Assembly: GCA_020073665.1 (NCBI GenBank)
Contig: JAIQEU010000012.1
Location: 62,001-126,000, forward strand
Origin: Terriglobia bacterium
GTDB taxonomy: Bacteria > Acidobacteriota > Terriglobia > Terriglobales > Acidobacteriaceae
Direction of reading: 5' to 3'
Length of the DNA stretch: 64,000 nucleotides
The notes beneath the pieces were generated by a model. That model was not told the origin of the DNA. It did no database searches and was given only the letters and a program-made list of their open reading frames with translations. The position numbers and the translations under genes were made by a program. Position 1 is the first letter of the stretch, and each line of letters starts with the position of its first letter. Shown piece by piece: positions 35,409-43,280 of the stretch.

Positions 35409-36143
35409 ATGATTCGCACTTCGTTAGTCGTTCTGCTGGCAGCCTGCATGGTGGCTGCAATCGGTTGCTCCAGCAAGAACTATGTTCGGCAACAGACGAC
35501 CCCGCTCATTAACAAGACCAATGAGCTGGACGACATGACCGCCAAGAATTCCAAGGACATCAAGGACGTGGATGCCCGCGCCCAAGCTGGAATCCAGCAG
35601 GTGCAGGCCAAGGCCGCAGAGGTTGACCAGAAGGCGCAGGCAGCCGGCCAGCAGGCAGCGCAGGCTCAGACCCTGGCTGACAATGCCGTCCATCGGGTCG
35701 ACTCGCTGCAGAATACCGTGGCCAACCTGGATAACTATCGCGTGGTGACCGAGACCTCGGTGCACTTCGGCTTCAATAAAGACAATCTGACGAAGAACGC
35801 CAAAGAAGCGCTGGATCAACTCGCCACCGACGTGGCCAGCGCCAAGGGTTACATTATTTCGGTCGAAGGCGGCACCGACTCAGTCGGCAACGAGGATTAC
35901 AACTACGGCCTGAGCGAACGGCGTGCCGACGCGGTTATTCAATACTTGGCTTCCCAGCACAACATCCCCGCCCACAAAATTTATTTGATCGGGCTGGGCA
36001 AGGACAAGCCGGTGGAGTCGAACAGCACCCGTGAAGGCCGGGCCAAGAATCGCCGGGTGGATGTGCGCTTGCTGACCAACACTACGGGCGACAGCACTAC
36101 GCCCCAGCAGCCGACCACTGGAGCGACACCGCCGTCTATGTAA
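35409..36143 (+). CDS. OmpA/Pal-family peptidoglycan-associated lipoprotein
   Basis: A 244-residue lipoprotein with lipobox AAIGC (Cys20) after a short signal peptide. Residues about 35-115 form a Gln/Ala/Lys-rich helical, coiled-coil-like region similar to Lpp-type repeats. The C-terminal OmpA domain (about 118-225) shows VHFGFNKDNLT, the peptidoglycan-binding loop EGGTDSVGNEDYNYGLSERRA and NRRVDVRL. The protein probably links the outer membrane to the cell wall. AGGAAGGAG is 10 nt before the ATG. A terminator follows at 36182, so the gene is monocistronic. A coiled-coil spacer before the OmpA domain is unusual for classical Pal. Confidence 0.88.
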   Translation: MIRTSLVVLLAACMVAAIGCSSKNYVRQQTTPLINKTNELDDMTAKNSKDIKDVDARAQAGIQQVQAKAAEVDQKAQAAGQQAAQAQTLADNAVHRVDSLQNTVANLDNYRVVTETSVHFGFNKDNLTKNAKEALDQLATDVASAKGYIISVEGGTDSVGNEDYNYGLSERRADAVIQYLASQHNIPAHKIYLIGLGKDKPVESNSTREGRAKNRRVDVRLLTNTTGDSTTPQQPTTGATPPSM

Positions 36144-36181
36144 AAGGGTTTTCCCTCCTCCCCGGAGGACTTCGCCAACAC

Positions 36182-36218
36182 AGGCCGGCCCATCCCCAGG
36201 GTCGGCCTGCTTTTTTTT
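36182..36218 (+). terminator. Rho-independent terminator after the OmpA/Pal gene
   Basis: AGGCCGGCCC (36182-36191) pairs with GGGTCGGCCT (36199-36208) with one mismatch, then eight T. The remaining gap to 36472 shows no other feature than the -10-like box at 36460. Confidence 0.88.
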
Positions 36219-36472
36219 CATGCAGGCCGCCAGTTCCCACAAATACGTCCAGCCGTTGTTTATCCCTGACACAAGCTCCACAGCCCAGCAGATTCCCTTT
36301 GCTCGTGAGGCTCGTCTATTGCAGTGGCAGGCGCAGCACTCCCGGACTTCCACCATAACCGGAAGCGGGGACTGCGCCTGAGCCTCCGCCGGGCGTTTGG
36401 GAGCCATGTCCCAGGCCCGGCGGGGTATAGGGATGTTCCTGTCGCTATGCCAAACGCGCTAGAATAAGCTTC

Positions 36473-37060
36473 GTGCTTCGCCGCTTTTCAGTCTTGGTCG
36501 TATCGCTTGTCCTTGTCGGTTGGGCCGTCGCCCAAGTGGAGACCGTTCCTCCGTCTGACAAGGGACCGGGACCGACCCAGGCTCCCCCGCGTTCGGACAA
36601 GGGTCGCGGAAGTGAAGAGAGTTCCAGCCGCGATACCCGCATTGATCTCAGTCCCCCGAGAGACGACGCCAAGAACCACCCGTATAGCGGCGCCGCGCTG
36701 TCGGACGCCAAGGACGCAGCGGGCGAGGGTGAGGCCAATGCCGACGCTGAGGTGCAGGAGTTCCATCCCTGGGACCCCCACAAAGCCGCGAAAAATGTGG
36801 AAGTCGGCGACTTCTATTTCAAGAAGAAGAACTATCGCGCCGCGCTCGATCGTTATCGCGAAGCACTGCAGTGGAAGGACAACGATGCCATCGCGAACTT
36901 CCGCATGGCGCTGTGTCTGGAAAAGCTGAACCAGCCCGAGGAAGCCAGCCTGCACTACCAGGAGTATTTGAAAATCCTGCCCCACGGCGAGTTCTCGGAG
37001 CAGGCGCAGAAAGCGCTGGATCGCCTAAAGGAAAAAAGCCAGGCCTCAGACAAGAAGTAA
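36473..37060 (+). CDS. Exported tetratricopeptide-repeat protein
   Basis: A 195-residue exported protein with a GTG start and signal peptide (FSVLVVSLVLVGWAVAQ). Residues about 25-100 are a low-complexity Pro/Asp/Ser/Lys/Glu region. Residues about 103-175 form two TPR-like units: AAKNVEVGDFYFKKKNYRAALDRYREAL and IANFRMALCLEKLNQPEEASLHYQEYL. TPR proteins of this layout often serve in envelope assembly complexes. No ribosome-binding site is seen; TAGAAT (36460-36465) ends 7 nt before the GTG, consistent with leaderless transcription. Confidence 0.75.
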   Translation: MLRRFSVLVVSLVLVGWAVAQVETVPPSDKGPGPTQAPPRSDKGRGSEESSSRDTRIDLSPPRDDAKNHPYSGAALSDAKDAAGEGEANADAEVQEFHPWDPHKAAKNVEVGDFYFKKKNYRAALDRYREALQWKDNDAIANFRMALCLEKLNQPEEASLHYQEYLKILPHGEFSEQAQKALDRLKEKSQASDKK

Positions 37061-37099
37061 ACTACCAACTCACGCAATTCCCGAACTACCAGTCGTTCT

Positions 37100-37714
37100 C
37101 TATTTTTCTACCCGCAGGAAGTCCCCACTGGTGGCATTTACCGCCACCCGGAGCGTCGCGCTGTCACGACTGGTACCGTAGATCACGTGCCACACCAGTT
37201 CGCTGGTGGGGCCGCTCCACTCCAACAAATAAGAAACCGGCGTATCCGGATTCTTCTCCAGGACTTTATCACCGCCATGCTTCTGTGCTACCTCGAAAGC
37301 TTTGTCGGAATCGACCTTGAGGAACCCGACGTCGAAGATTTGGGTGGAAGCATTGGTCGGAGAGTAGGAATCCTCGGTGCCGGGGTTTAGGCCTCGCGGC
37401 GGAGCGTCCGCCGCATCGGTGCCCGACCAGATGTAAGGCTTCGTGCCTCGATTGGCCGCCGAGGCAAAGGACCCGCGCCAAACCCCCGACTTGCCATCCT
37501 TGCCCTTGGCATCGGCGGTGGTCTGCGACTCCAGGCGGTAAGGTTGGGCGTCGCGTGCCCAGCCGTGGGCAGCAACGTAGAGCTTCTGGAAGGCAGTGCG
37601 TCCGGTCACAAATTCCGCCGGCTTGGGCTGTGGTTTCTCAGCCGGCTTCGAGGGTTCGGACGAGCAACCCGTCATCAGCGCCAGCGCAAACATCGCCATT
37701 AGCAGCTTCTTCAT
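37100..37714 (-). CDS. Hypothetical lipoprotein
   Basis: A 204-residue lipoprotein of no recognised family. The ATG at 37714 follows AGGAG and gives a lipoprotein signal MKKLLMAMFALALMTGC. A Pro/Lys linker follows; the mature domain begins with TGRTAFQKLYVAAHGWARDAQ and ends with a hydrophobic beta segment SELVWHVIYGTS and VAVNATSGDFLRVEK. The latter resembles the last strands of PepSY-like domains, but I am not confident. It is convergent with the TPR gene. A longer in-frame start at 37747 is less likely. Confidence 0.65.
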   Translation of the reverse strand: MKKLLMAMFALALMTGCSSEPSKPAEKPQPKPAEFVTGRTAFQKLYVAAHGWARDAQPYRLESQTTADAKGKDGKSGVWRGSFASAANRGTKPYIWSGTDAADAPPRGLNPGTEDSYSPTNASTQIFDVGFLKVDSDKAFEVAQKHGGDKVLEKNPDTPVSYLLEWSGPTSELVWHVIYGTSRDSATLRVAVNATSGDFLRVEK

Positions 37715-37795
37715 GGCCGCTCCTGTCATGAGCAAGAAATTTTGCAACCGGGAATTCCGGAATTCATTCTACTAGAAGCAGCCGCGAGGCTCGCT

Positions 37796-38299
37796 ATGGA
37801 TTTGTATTTGCAAAAGTTACAGGACGCGCTTGCAGCCGCCACCCGGGGCCTAACGCCTGAGGAACTCATTCAGCATCCTCCCGGGAAGTGGAGTGTGGCG
37901 GAAGTATTGGAACACCTCTACCTCACCTACGCGGGCACCACCAAAGGCTTTGCACGCTGCTTGGAAGCGGGAACGCCACTGGCGAGTGCGCCCACTCTGA
38001 AGCAGCAGTTCATCGTCGCGGCCGTGACCGGAGCGGGTTACTTTCCGACTGGACGAAAGGCTCCGAAACAGACCGAGCCCAGGGGCACGCCGGCGGAGAA
38101 GGTTGTGGCAGAGATCGGGCCTCAAATCTCCGCCATGGACGGAGCGATTGCGCGCTGTGAGGCACGCTATGGCAAGCGTACCCGGTTGCTCGATCATCCC
38201 GTGCTCGGCCCCCTCACCGCACAGCAGTGGCGAAAATTCCATTGGGTCCACGGGCGCCATCATGTGAAGCAGATTCAGCGGTTGCGGACGTCGAGCTAG
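37796..38299 (+). CDS. DinB/YfiT-like four-helix protein (DUF1569-type)
   Basis: A 167-residue cytosolic protein. ATG at 37796 follows GAGG. The N-terminal helix pair with GKWSVAEVLEHLYLTYAG carries the first His of the metal site, and the C-terminal WRKFHWVHGRHHVKQIQRL carries the other two, as in the DinB/YfiT superfamily of four-helix-bundle enzymes (thiol-dependent transferases). This is a DinB-like bundle, unrelated to DNA polymerase IV at 15799. Substrate is unknown. It diverges from the lipoprotein gene at 37714. Confidence 0.75.
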   Translation: MDLYLQKLQDALAAATRGLTPEELIQHPPGKWSVAEVLEHLYLTYAGTTKGFARCLEAGTPLASAPTLKQQFIVAAVTGAGYFPTGRKAPKQTEPRGTPAEKVVAEIGPQISAMDGAIARCEARYGKRTRLLDHPVLGPLTAQQWRKFHWVHGRHHVKQIQRLRTSS

Positions 38300-38330
38300 T
38301 GGCTGAAAAGCTCGCCGCGGAAGAATCTCC

Positions 38331-38368
38331 CAGAAAAACAGAAGCCCTCGGCGTTTCGGCCGAGGGCT
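38331..38368 (-). terminator. Rho-independent terminator (minus strand)
   Basis: A perfect 10-bp stem AGCCCTCGGC / GCCGAGGGCT (38343-38368) with a 6-nt loop; on the minus strand it is followed by TCTGTTTTTC. It ends the coiled-coil secreted protein gene at 38389. Confidence 0.85.
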
Positions 38369-38388
38369 GGATTACAGCAACTGTTCCT

Positions 38389-39027
38389 CTACTCCCGCAT
38401 GCCCGAGGGCACGCCCGCTTTGCGGGCCTGCTCCTGCAAATCGTCGAGAGCTTCCTTGGCCTTGTCCAAAGCTTTCTGCTTGTCGGCAATCTGTTGTTTG
38501 TACTGGGCGTCTTCCTGGTCCCAGCTGCCGGAACTGCGCAGGCGATTGCCGGCATCTGCATAGAAGGCCGCTGCGCGCAGGCGATACTCGCGCTGCACCA
38601 CGTCCAGTTCGCGGGCCAGCAGGTCCACCTGGTCTTTCTGGGTTGAAATCTTCTTCTGCCAGTCTTTGTACATCTGCTGCTTTTCTTCAGCTGACTGGGC
38701 GGCGGTGTTGTCGGATTTCTGGTCCGTCTGGGCTGTAGCCGGGGCCTGGTCGCCTTCCGCCGGCTGGGCGGTTTGGGCTTCAGCGGCGGCCTCGCCGTCA
38801 ACTGTCTTGTCCGCGGTTTCTTCTGGTGCTTTACCCACTACGCTGAGCTTGTTGGCCGCCGGCAGGTTGTCGTTATCGAACTGCTTGACGGCTGGCGTTT
38901 TCTTGTTTTTGTCCTTGCGAACCGCCCGGGCGTAGTCACCCAGGGATCCCGACTGTGCGCCGGCGAGCGGCACCATCACACCTGCCAGCAGCAACCCACA
39001 CAAGCAAACATAGGCAATGCGCTTCAT
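38389..39027 (-). CDS. Exported coiled-coil hypothetical protein
   Basis: A 212-residue exported protein with signal peptide (YVCLCGLLLAGVMVPLAGAQ). After a Lys/Asp stretch, residues about 65-115 are low-complexity Ala/Glu/Gln/Thr, and residues about 118-205 form a long charged helix pair with heptad character (QQMYKDWQKKISTQKDQVD; KQKALDKAKEALDDLQEQA). There is no recognised domain. It lies 21 bp downstream of the PAS gene on the same strand and shares the terminator at 38331, so it is the last gene of the pilD group. Confidence 0.65.
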   Translation of the reverse strand: MKRIAYVCLCGLLLAGVMVPLAGAQSGSLGDYARAVRKDKNKKTPAVKQFDNDNLPAANKLSVVGKAPEETADKTVDGEAAAEAQTAQPAEGDQAPATAQTDQKSDNTAAQSAEEKQQMYKDWQKKISTQKDQVDLLARELDVVQREYRLRAAAFYADAGNRLRSSGSWDQEDAQYKQQIADKQKALDKAKEALDDLQEQARKAGVPSGMRE

Positions 39028-39048
39028 AGTAGCTCCATCCTCCGAAAA

Positions 39049-39906
39049 TTAACCTTCTGCGGCTGCCTTCGCGGCTCTTGCGCCGGCGAGGAAGCCGCCA
39101 ATGGTCCGATCCAAGTGTGCCGACTCAGCGGCAATGTCGGCTGCCAACTGCCGTGCCAGATCCGGGTCATGGTTGGCCGCCAATTGCTGCGCGTATCCGG
39201 AAATCGTGGTGAGCGAGTTACGCAACTCCAGCGCCATCTCGGCGGACATCTCTCCGCGCAATTCCTGCTGCCGCCGGATCTGGGCAATCTCGGTCTGATC
39301 GGTGATCAGGCAGGCGGCGCCCAGCACGTCGCCGCTGGGGGTGCGCACAGCGGTCACGGTGATGTCCAAAACGCGCTCCTCGTTCGCGGGGGTGGAGTAC
39401 CGTATCCCCAGCCGCTGGAAAGGCATGCGTTCACGAAAACTGGCTTGGATGGTGGCCACCAGGTTGGGTTCTTCGCGCCCCGAAAACAGAGCGGCTTCGC
39501 GAAATAGTTCAGCGGCACTCATGCCCACGGGGGATACGTATCCCAAAATCTGTTTGGCGGCGGCGTTGGCCTGGCGCACCAGCCCGTTGGGAGTGAAGAA
39601 CAGCACCCCGCTGGAAAGATTGGAAAGGATGGCGGCACTGATGTTCTCTGACGTCTTGGCGCGACGCCGTTCCACCAGTTGCAGGCTCTGCAGTTCGTGT
39701 TTCTGCTGCTTAAGCTCCTGAATAACCGCGTGGTAGGTCTCGAGCGGCAGCCGGTCCGAGGTATGCGATTCGTGGGTAAGCGTGGCATCGTCGACGATGG
39801 ACTGGCGCATGCGCCGCATCATCAACTTGCCCATGACAAACGCGAACACCGCGGCAGCCAATACCAGCGCCATGCGGAGCGCGACCGGATTGGAGAGCAG
39901 TTTCAC
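39049..39906 (-). CDS. PAS protein with degenerate histidine-kinase core (no His, no ATPase domain)
   Basis: A 285-residue membrane protein. GTG at 39906 overlaps the stop of the upstream prepilin peptidase (GTGA). One membrane helix (about 8-26), a coiled-coil signalling helix (about 55-90), a PAS domain (about 90-205: AILSNLSSGVLFFTPNGLV ... GAACLITDQTEIAQIR) and a HisKA-like helix pair follow. In that region MALELRNSLTTISGY, the residue that should be the phosphoacceptor His is Leu226, and the protein ends about 60 residues later without any ATP-binding N/G1/G2 boxes. So it cannot be an autophosphorylating kinase; a sensory, dimerising or scaffold role is likely. Coupling to pilD suggests a pilus or secretion link. 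Confidence 0.78.
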   Translation of the reverse strand: MKLLSNPVALRMALVLAAAVFAFVMGKLMMRRMRQSIVDDATLTHESHTSDRLPLETYHAVIQELKQQKHELQSLQLVERRRAKTSENISAAILSNLSSGVLFFTPNGLVRQANAAAKQILGYVSPVGMSAAELFREAALFSGREEPNLVATIQASFRERMPFQRLGIRYSTPANEERVLDITVTAVRTPSGDVLGAACLITDQTEIAQIRRQQELRGEMSAEMALELRNSLTTISGYAQQLAANHDPDLARQLAADIAAESAHLDRTIGGFLAGARAAKAAAEG

Positions 39907-40826
39907 AGCAGCCCCCAATACCAGTGTAGGAACTGGTTGCCAAAAAAGAAGGCGATCATCGCCATGCCGCCGAGAAATACGCCGAAAGGCATCTGGTGGC
40001 GGCGCAGTGCGATGGTAGCCGACTCCCAGGCGCGGCGCCGGGCCTCGCCGGCGGATTCGTGGTGCCGGGTCATGCGCCGGCGAGTGCGTTTCATCCACAC
40101 CACAAAGACGGTGGAGAGCCCGAACAGCGATCCCGCAATGGACGCAGTGAACAGGGTGAAGATGGTCAGCTTCATGCCCAGAAACGCGCCCACCATGGCC
40201 ATCAATTTGACATCGCCGAAGCCCATACCTTCCACGCCGCGAGCGCGCAGATAAATCGCGCCCGCTCCGTAGATGAACGATGCGCCCACCGCGGCCCCCA
40301 GCAGCGAGTCTACGAGCGAAAGCACACGCCAGGAAACCTCGGCGCTGACCGGCAGCGAGCCCAGGCCCGGCAGGAGCTGCGAGGCCATGTCATTCACAGG
40401 AACAAACAGGCTGAACACCAACCCCAGGGCCAATCCCGGCAAAGTCATCTTGTCCGGCAAGAGATGGGTTTCGGCGTCGGTAAAAATCAGTCCCAGCAGC
40501 AAAAATCCGAAGACGCAGTATTTCAATGTATCCAGGGTGAGTCCGAAGTAGGCGTAGCAGGCCAGCCACAGCGTAGCCGTCAGCAGCTCCACCACCAGGT
40601 AACGCGGCGAGATACGGGCTTTGCACTTGCGGCAGCGGCCAAGAAGAACCACCCAGCTCACTACCGGGATGTTGTCGTAGAAGCGAATGGGACTATTGCA
40701 TTTCGGGCAGGCCGAACCTGGGCGTACTACGGACAAGTCCAACGGCAGACGGTAAATGCACACGTTCAGAAAACTGCCGAAGGCCAGCCCAAATGCGAAA
40801 ATCGCCACCGCGGAAAGCGGATCCAC
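39903..40826 (-). CDS. pilD: Type IV prepilin peptidase / N-methyltransferase
   Basis: PilD cleaves and N-methylates type IV prepilins and pseudopilins in the inner membrane. The GTG at 40826 gives 307 residues starting right before the conserved FGSFLNVCIYRLP. The cytosolic zinc motif has two CxxC pairs (C40/C43, C65/C68). The two catalytic aspartates are in FTDAETHLLPD (Asp117) and GFGDVK (Asp205). All functional residues are present. No pilin genes are in the window. Its stop overlaps the start of the degenerate kinase-like gene. Confidence 0.93.
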   Translation of the reverse strand: MDPLSAVAIFAFGLAFGSFLNVCIYRLPLDLSVVRPGSACPKCNSPIRFYDNIPVVSWVVLLGRCRKCKARISPRYLVVELLTATLWLACYAYFGLTLDTLKYCVFGFLLLGLIFTDAETHLLPDKMTLPGLALGLVFSLFVPVNDMASQLLPGLGSLPVSAEVSWRVLSLVDSLLGAAVGASFIYGAGAIYLRARGVEGMGFGDVKLMAMVGAFLGMKLTIFTLFTASIAGSLFGLSTVFVVWMKRTRRRMTRHHESAGEARRRAWESATIALRRHQMPFGVFLGGMAMIAFFFGNQFLHWYWGLL

Positions 40827-41000
40827 CGTGCCCCTTTTGCTCTTGCGAGCGCAGATTTCTGCTGATTTTGCGTTGATTATAGAGCGATTGGCACCGCGCG
40901 GCCTAAGGTACCAAAGGTACTGTCCGTGTGGGCATGTACAGCAAGTTATTGCAGGCATGGCACTTAACGTGCGGAGGGGTGTACTGCCATGGTGCTCCGG

Positions 41001-42443
41001 TCAGGAGACCCTCTCGGTTTCCGCGCGTTCCGGCAAGAAGATGGAAAACACCGTGCCACTGTTCCCTGGCGTGGTGCGGCTCCGCACTCGGATTGAGCCT
41101 CCGTGCTTCTGCACAATTCCGTGAGCCAGCCACAAGCCCAAGCCGGTTCCGATGTCTTTCTTGGTAGTGTAAAAAGGCTCAAAAATATGCAGCATGTCCG
41201 CTGGGCTGATGCCGCTGCCGTTGTCGGCCACCGTTACGCGCACTCCTGGCTGAAGACCATTGGACCACAAGTGAGTGCGGGCTACGCGGAGCCGCAACTT
41301 GCCATGGTCATCCATGGCGTCAATGGCGTTGAGGATCAGGTTGGAGAAGAGTTGGCGCAACTCTCCGGCAAAACCGCGAATCTCGACCTCGGCGTCGTAC
41401 TCCTTCTCTGTCTCGATATGCTTCTCTTCCAGCTTGCGGCCGTAGAGCTGCAGCACCTGGTCAAAGGTTTCAGCAATGCTCAGCGGCGCGGCTGGAGACT
41501 CGCGCACGAAACCCAAAGTCTGCTGCGCGATGGCCGCGACCCGCTGCAGCTCTTTTTCGGCTTGGGCCAGGTATTCATCCTGGCGGCTGTGATCATGGCG
41601 GGCCAGGTAAAGAAGATTGGTGACGGCTTCCAAGGGATTGTTGATCTCGTGGGCGATGGTGGCGGCGAGGCGTCCGGCCGTTGCCAGTTTCTCGTTGCGG
41701 CGCAGGGCCTCTTCGGCGCGCCGTTGCGCGCTGATGTCACGAGCGATCGCGGATGAGCCTACGATGGCACCGCTGCTGTTGCGCAAGGGGGAAATGGAGA
41801 GCAGAACATTGACCCGGCTCCCGTCTTTCCGCAGGCGTTCCGTCTGGTAGCTGTCGACGTACTCTCCCTGCTTCAAGCGGGCGGTATTGTGTGCGACTTC
41901 ATTGGAACGTTCCGGGGGAGCGACGAATGAAACGTGACGGCCAATGGCCTCGTCGGCGGTGTAGCCGTAGAGCGTTTCAGCGCCGCGGTTCCAACTGGTG
42001 ATGATGCCTTCCGAAGTCGTACTGAGAATGGCATCCTCAGAAGATTCCACGATGGCGGCCATGCGCTGGCGCATTTCTCCCGCCCGGGTCTCTGCCCGCG
42101 AGCGCTGCCGGGCCAGTCCGGCGGTGAGGATCGCCACCAGAACAAATACCAGTAAACGCTCGGAGTCTTTGGGGCCGACCTCGAAGCCGGTGGGTGGGAA
42201 GACAAAGTAAGCGAGCGCGGCCACCGAACTGCCAGTGCAGAGAAGGGCGGGACCAAAGCCGAAGAAACGAGCCGTCACGATCACGGCCGCAATGAATATG
42301 GCAAATGGGTCCTCGTGCATTACAGGCCAGAGAAACCAAATCCACAAAGCGACCGCGGTGGCCAGCAATGCGGCCCCAAAACGCACCGCCCAGTGTTGGC
42401 CGGATAGGCGGACATTCGGTGGCGTGCTGTCTGCGTAGGCCAT
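41001..42443 (-). CDS. PAS-domain sensor histidine kinase
   Basis: A 480-residue membrane sensor kinase from the ATG at 42443 (a GTG at 42500 would add 19 residues). The N-terminal membrane region (about 20-100) resembles the four-helix DUF4118/KdpD-type domain. A PAS domain with PAC follows (about 120-245: AIVESSEDAILSTTSEG; RDISAQRRAEEALRR). The H-box is TIAHEINNPLEAV, and the ATPase domain has LILNAIDA (N), VADNGSGI (G1) and TGLGLWLAHGIV (G2). No response regulator is adjacent, so it is an orphan kinase. It lies upstream of pilD on the same strand. Confidence 0.9.
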   Translation of the reverse strand: MAYADSTPPNVRLSGQHWAVRFGAALLATAVALWIWFLWPVMHEDPFAIFIAAVIVTARFFGFGPALLCTGSSVAALAYFVFPPTGFEVGPKDSERLLVFVLVAILTAGLARQRSRAETRAGEMRQRMAAIVESSEDAILSTTSEGIITSWNRGAETLYGYTADEAIGRHVSFVAPPERSNEVAHNTARLKQGEYVDSYQTERLRKDGSRVNVLLSISPLRNSSGAIVGSSAIARDISAQRRAEEALRRNEKLATAGRLAATIAHEINNPLEAVTNLLYLARHDHSRQDEYLAQAEKELQRVAAIAQQTLGFVRESPAAPLSIAETFDQVLQLYGRKLEEKHIETEKEYDAEVEIRGFAGELRQLFSNLILNAIDAMDDHGKLRLRVARTHLWSNGLQPGVRVTVADNGSGISPADMLHIFEPFYTTKKDIGTGLGLWLAHGIVQKHGGSIRVRSRTTPGNSGTVFSIFLPERAETERVS

Positions 42444-42601
42444 GGGGAAGGAGTGACTCGAGCCGCTACCGAAGTGAGTGTGCAGGCAGACCATCTGCAC
42501 ACCGGAGAAGCACGGCTCTTAAAGATGAATCTAGCAGGGACGGACGGGGGGCGCAATCTGGCCGGAATCCTGGCGCTTCTTGCCGGCTCTCGCTGACGAT
42601 G

Positions 42602-42641
42602 AAAACCACTGGCCCAGGGGATTTTGCCTGCGCCAGTGGTT
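42602..42641 (-). terminator. Terminator after the cytochrome c gene (minus strand)
   Basis: AACCACTGGC (42604-42613) and GCCAGTGGTT (42632-42641) form a perfect 10-bp stem; on the minus strand TTTTC follows. Confidence 0.7.
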
Positions 42642-42650
42642 GTGGCCGAA

Positions 42651-43088
42651 TTACTTCGCCTGCAGCGATTCAATGTACTGGTTGAGGTTGGCAACTCGTT
42701 GTTGCACTTCCGAGTCGTGCCCGCCGCTCATGCTGCGGAAAAGCCTGCCCCAGACCGGCATCTCGGCGGAGCCGTGAGCCGGGAGCGTGGCCTCGCCGCG
42801 AATGGTGGCCGATACCTTCAACGACGGATATTTGCCGCCATTGTTCTTGCTCAGCATGGTGAGATCGGTGGGCGGCACCTTTAGCGCTTCGGCTGCTGGG
42901 CCTGCGCCTTTTCCATCCTTGCCATGGCAAACAGCGCAGTAAGTCGAATACATCTCGCTGCCCGATGCCGCCGACGTGGGCTTGATCGGGACGTGCTTAA
43001 TTTCCTTCTTAGGCTGGTCCTGCGCCCCCAAGGTGAGGGCGAAAGCCACCAGGGCCACCAGGATCCAGATGATTCTGCGTGTGGGCAT
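42651..43088 (-). CDS. Exported class I cytochrome c
   Basis: A 145-residue periplasmic monohaem cytochrome. ATG at 43088 follows AAGGAGA and gives a signal peptide (IIWILVALVAFALTLGAQ). The haem-binding motif is CAVCH (in TYCAVCHGKDGKGAGPAA) and the distal methionine is probably in EMPVWGRLF. A single domain, as in small soluble c-type electron carriers. No oxidase genes are nearby. It has its own terminator at 42602. Confidence 0.9.
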   Translation of the reverse strand: MPTRRIIWILVALVAFALTLGAQDQPKKEIKHVPIKPTSAASGSEMYSTYCAVCHGKDGKGAGPAAEALKVPPTDLTMLSKNNGGKYPSLKVSATIRGEATLPAHGSAEMPVWGRLFRSMSGGHDSEVQQRVANLNQYIESLQAK

Positions 43089-43231
43089 GATGTTCTCCTT
43101 ATGACTGCGGGGTAAGCGAAAATCAAGGTCGCTTTCCAACCCGTCAGTGTACGGTGCGAATTGTACCTCTGACTGTGAGGTTAGTCACAAGAGGAAGTGA
43201 TTCTCAGGCGGGAAGCGGTGAAGTAAACACG

Positions 43232-43264
43232 AAAAAAAAGGGGCGCGGCAAGCGCCTGCGCCCC
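43232..43264 (-). terminator. Rho-independent terminator after the BON gene (minus strand)
   Basis: GGGGCGC (43240-43246) pairs with GCGCCCC (43258-43264); on the minus strand eight T follow the stem. Strong. Confidence 0.93.
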
Positions 43265-43280
43265 GGCAAATCCATGGAAT

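Noticed and set aside
40903-41133. Minus-strand frame ending with VKCHACNNLLYMP between the sensor kinase and pilD
   Set aside because: The CxxC hint is interesting, but most of the frame lies inside the kinase gene and no start codon with ribosome-binding site gives a sensible protein.
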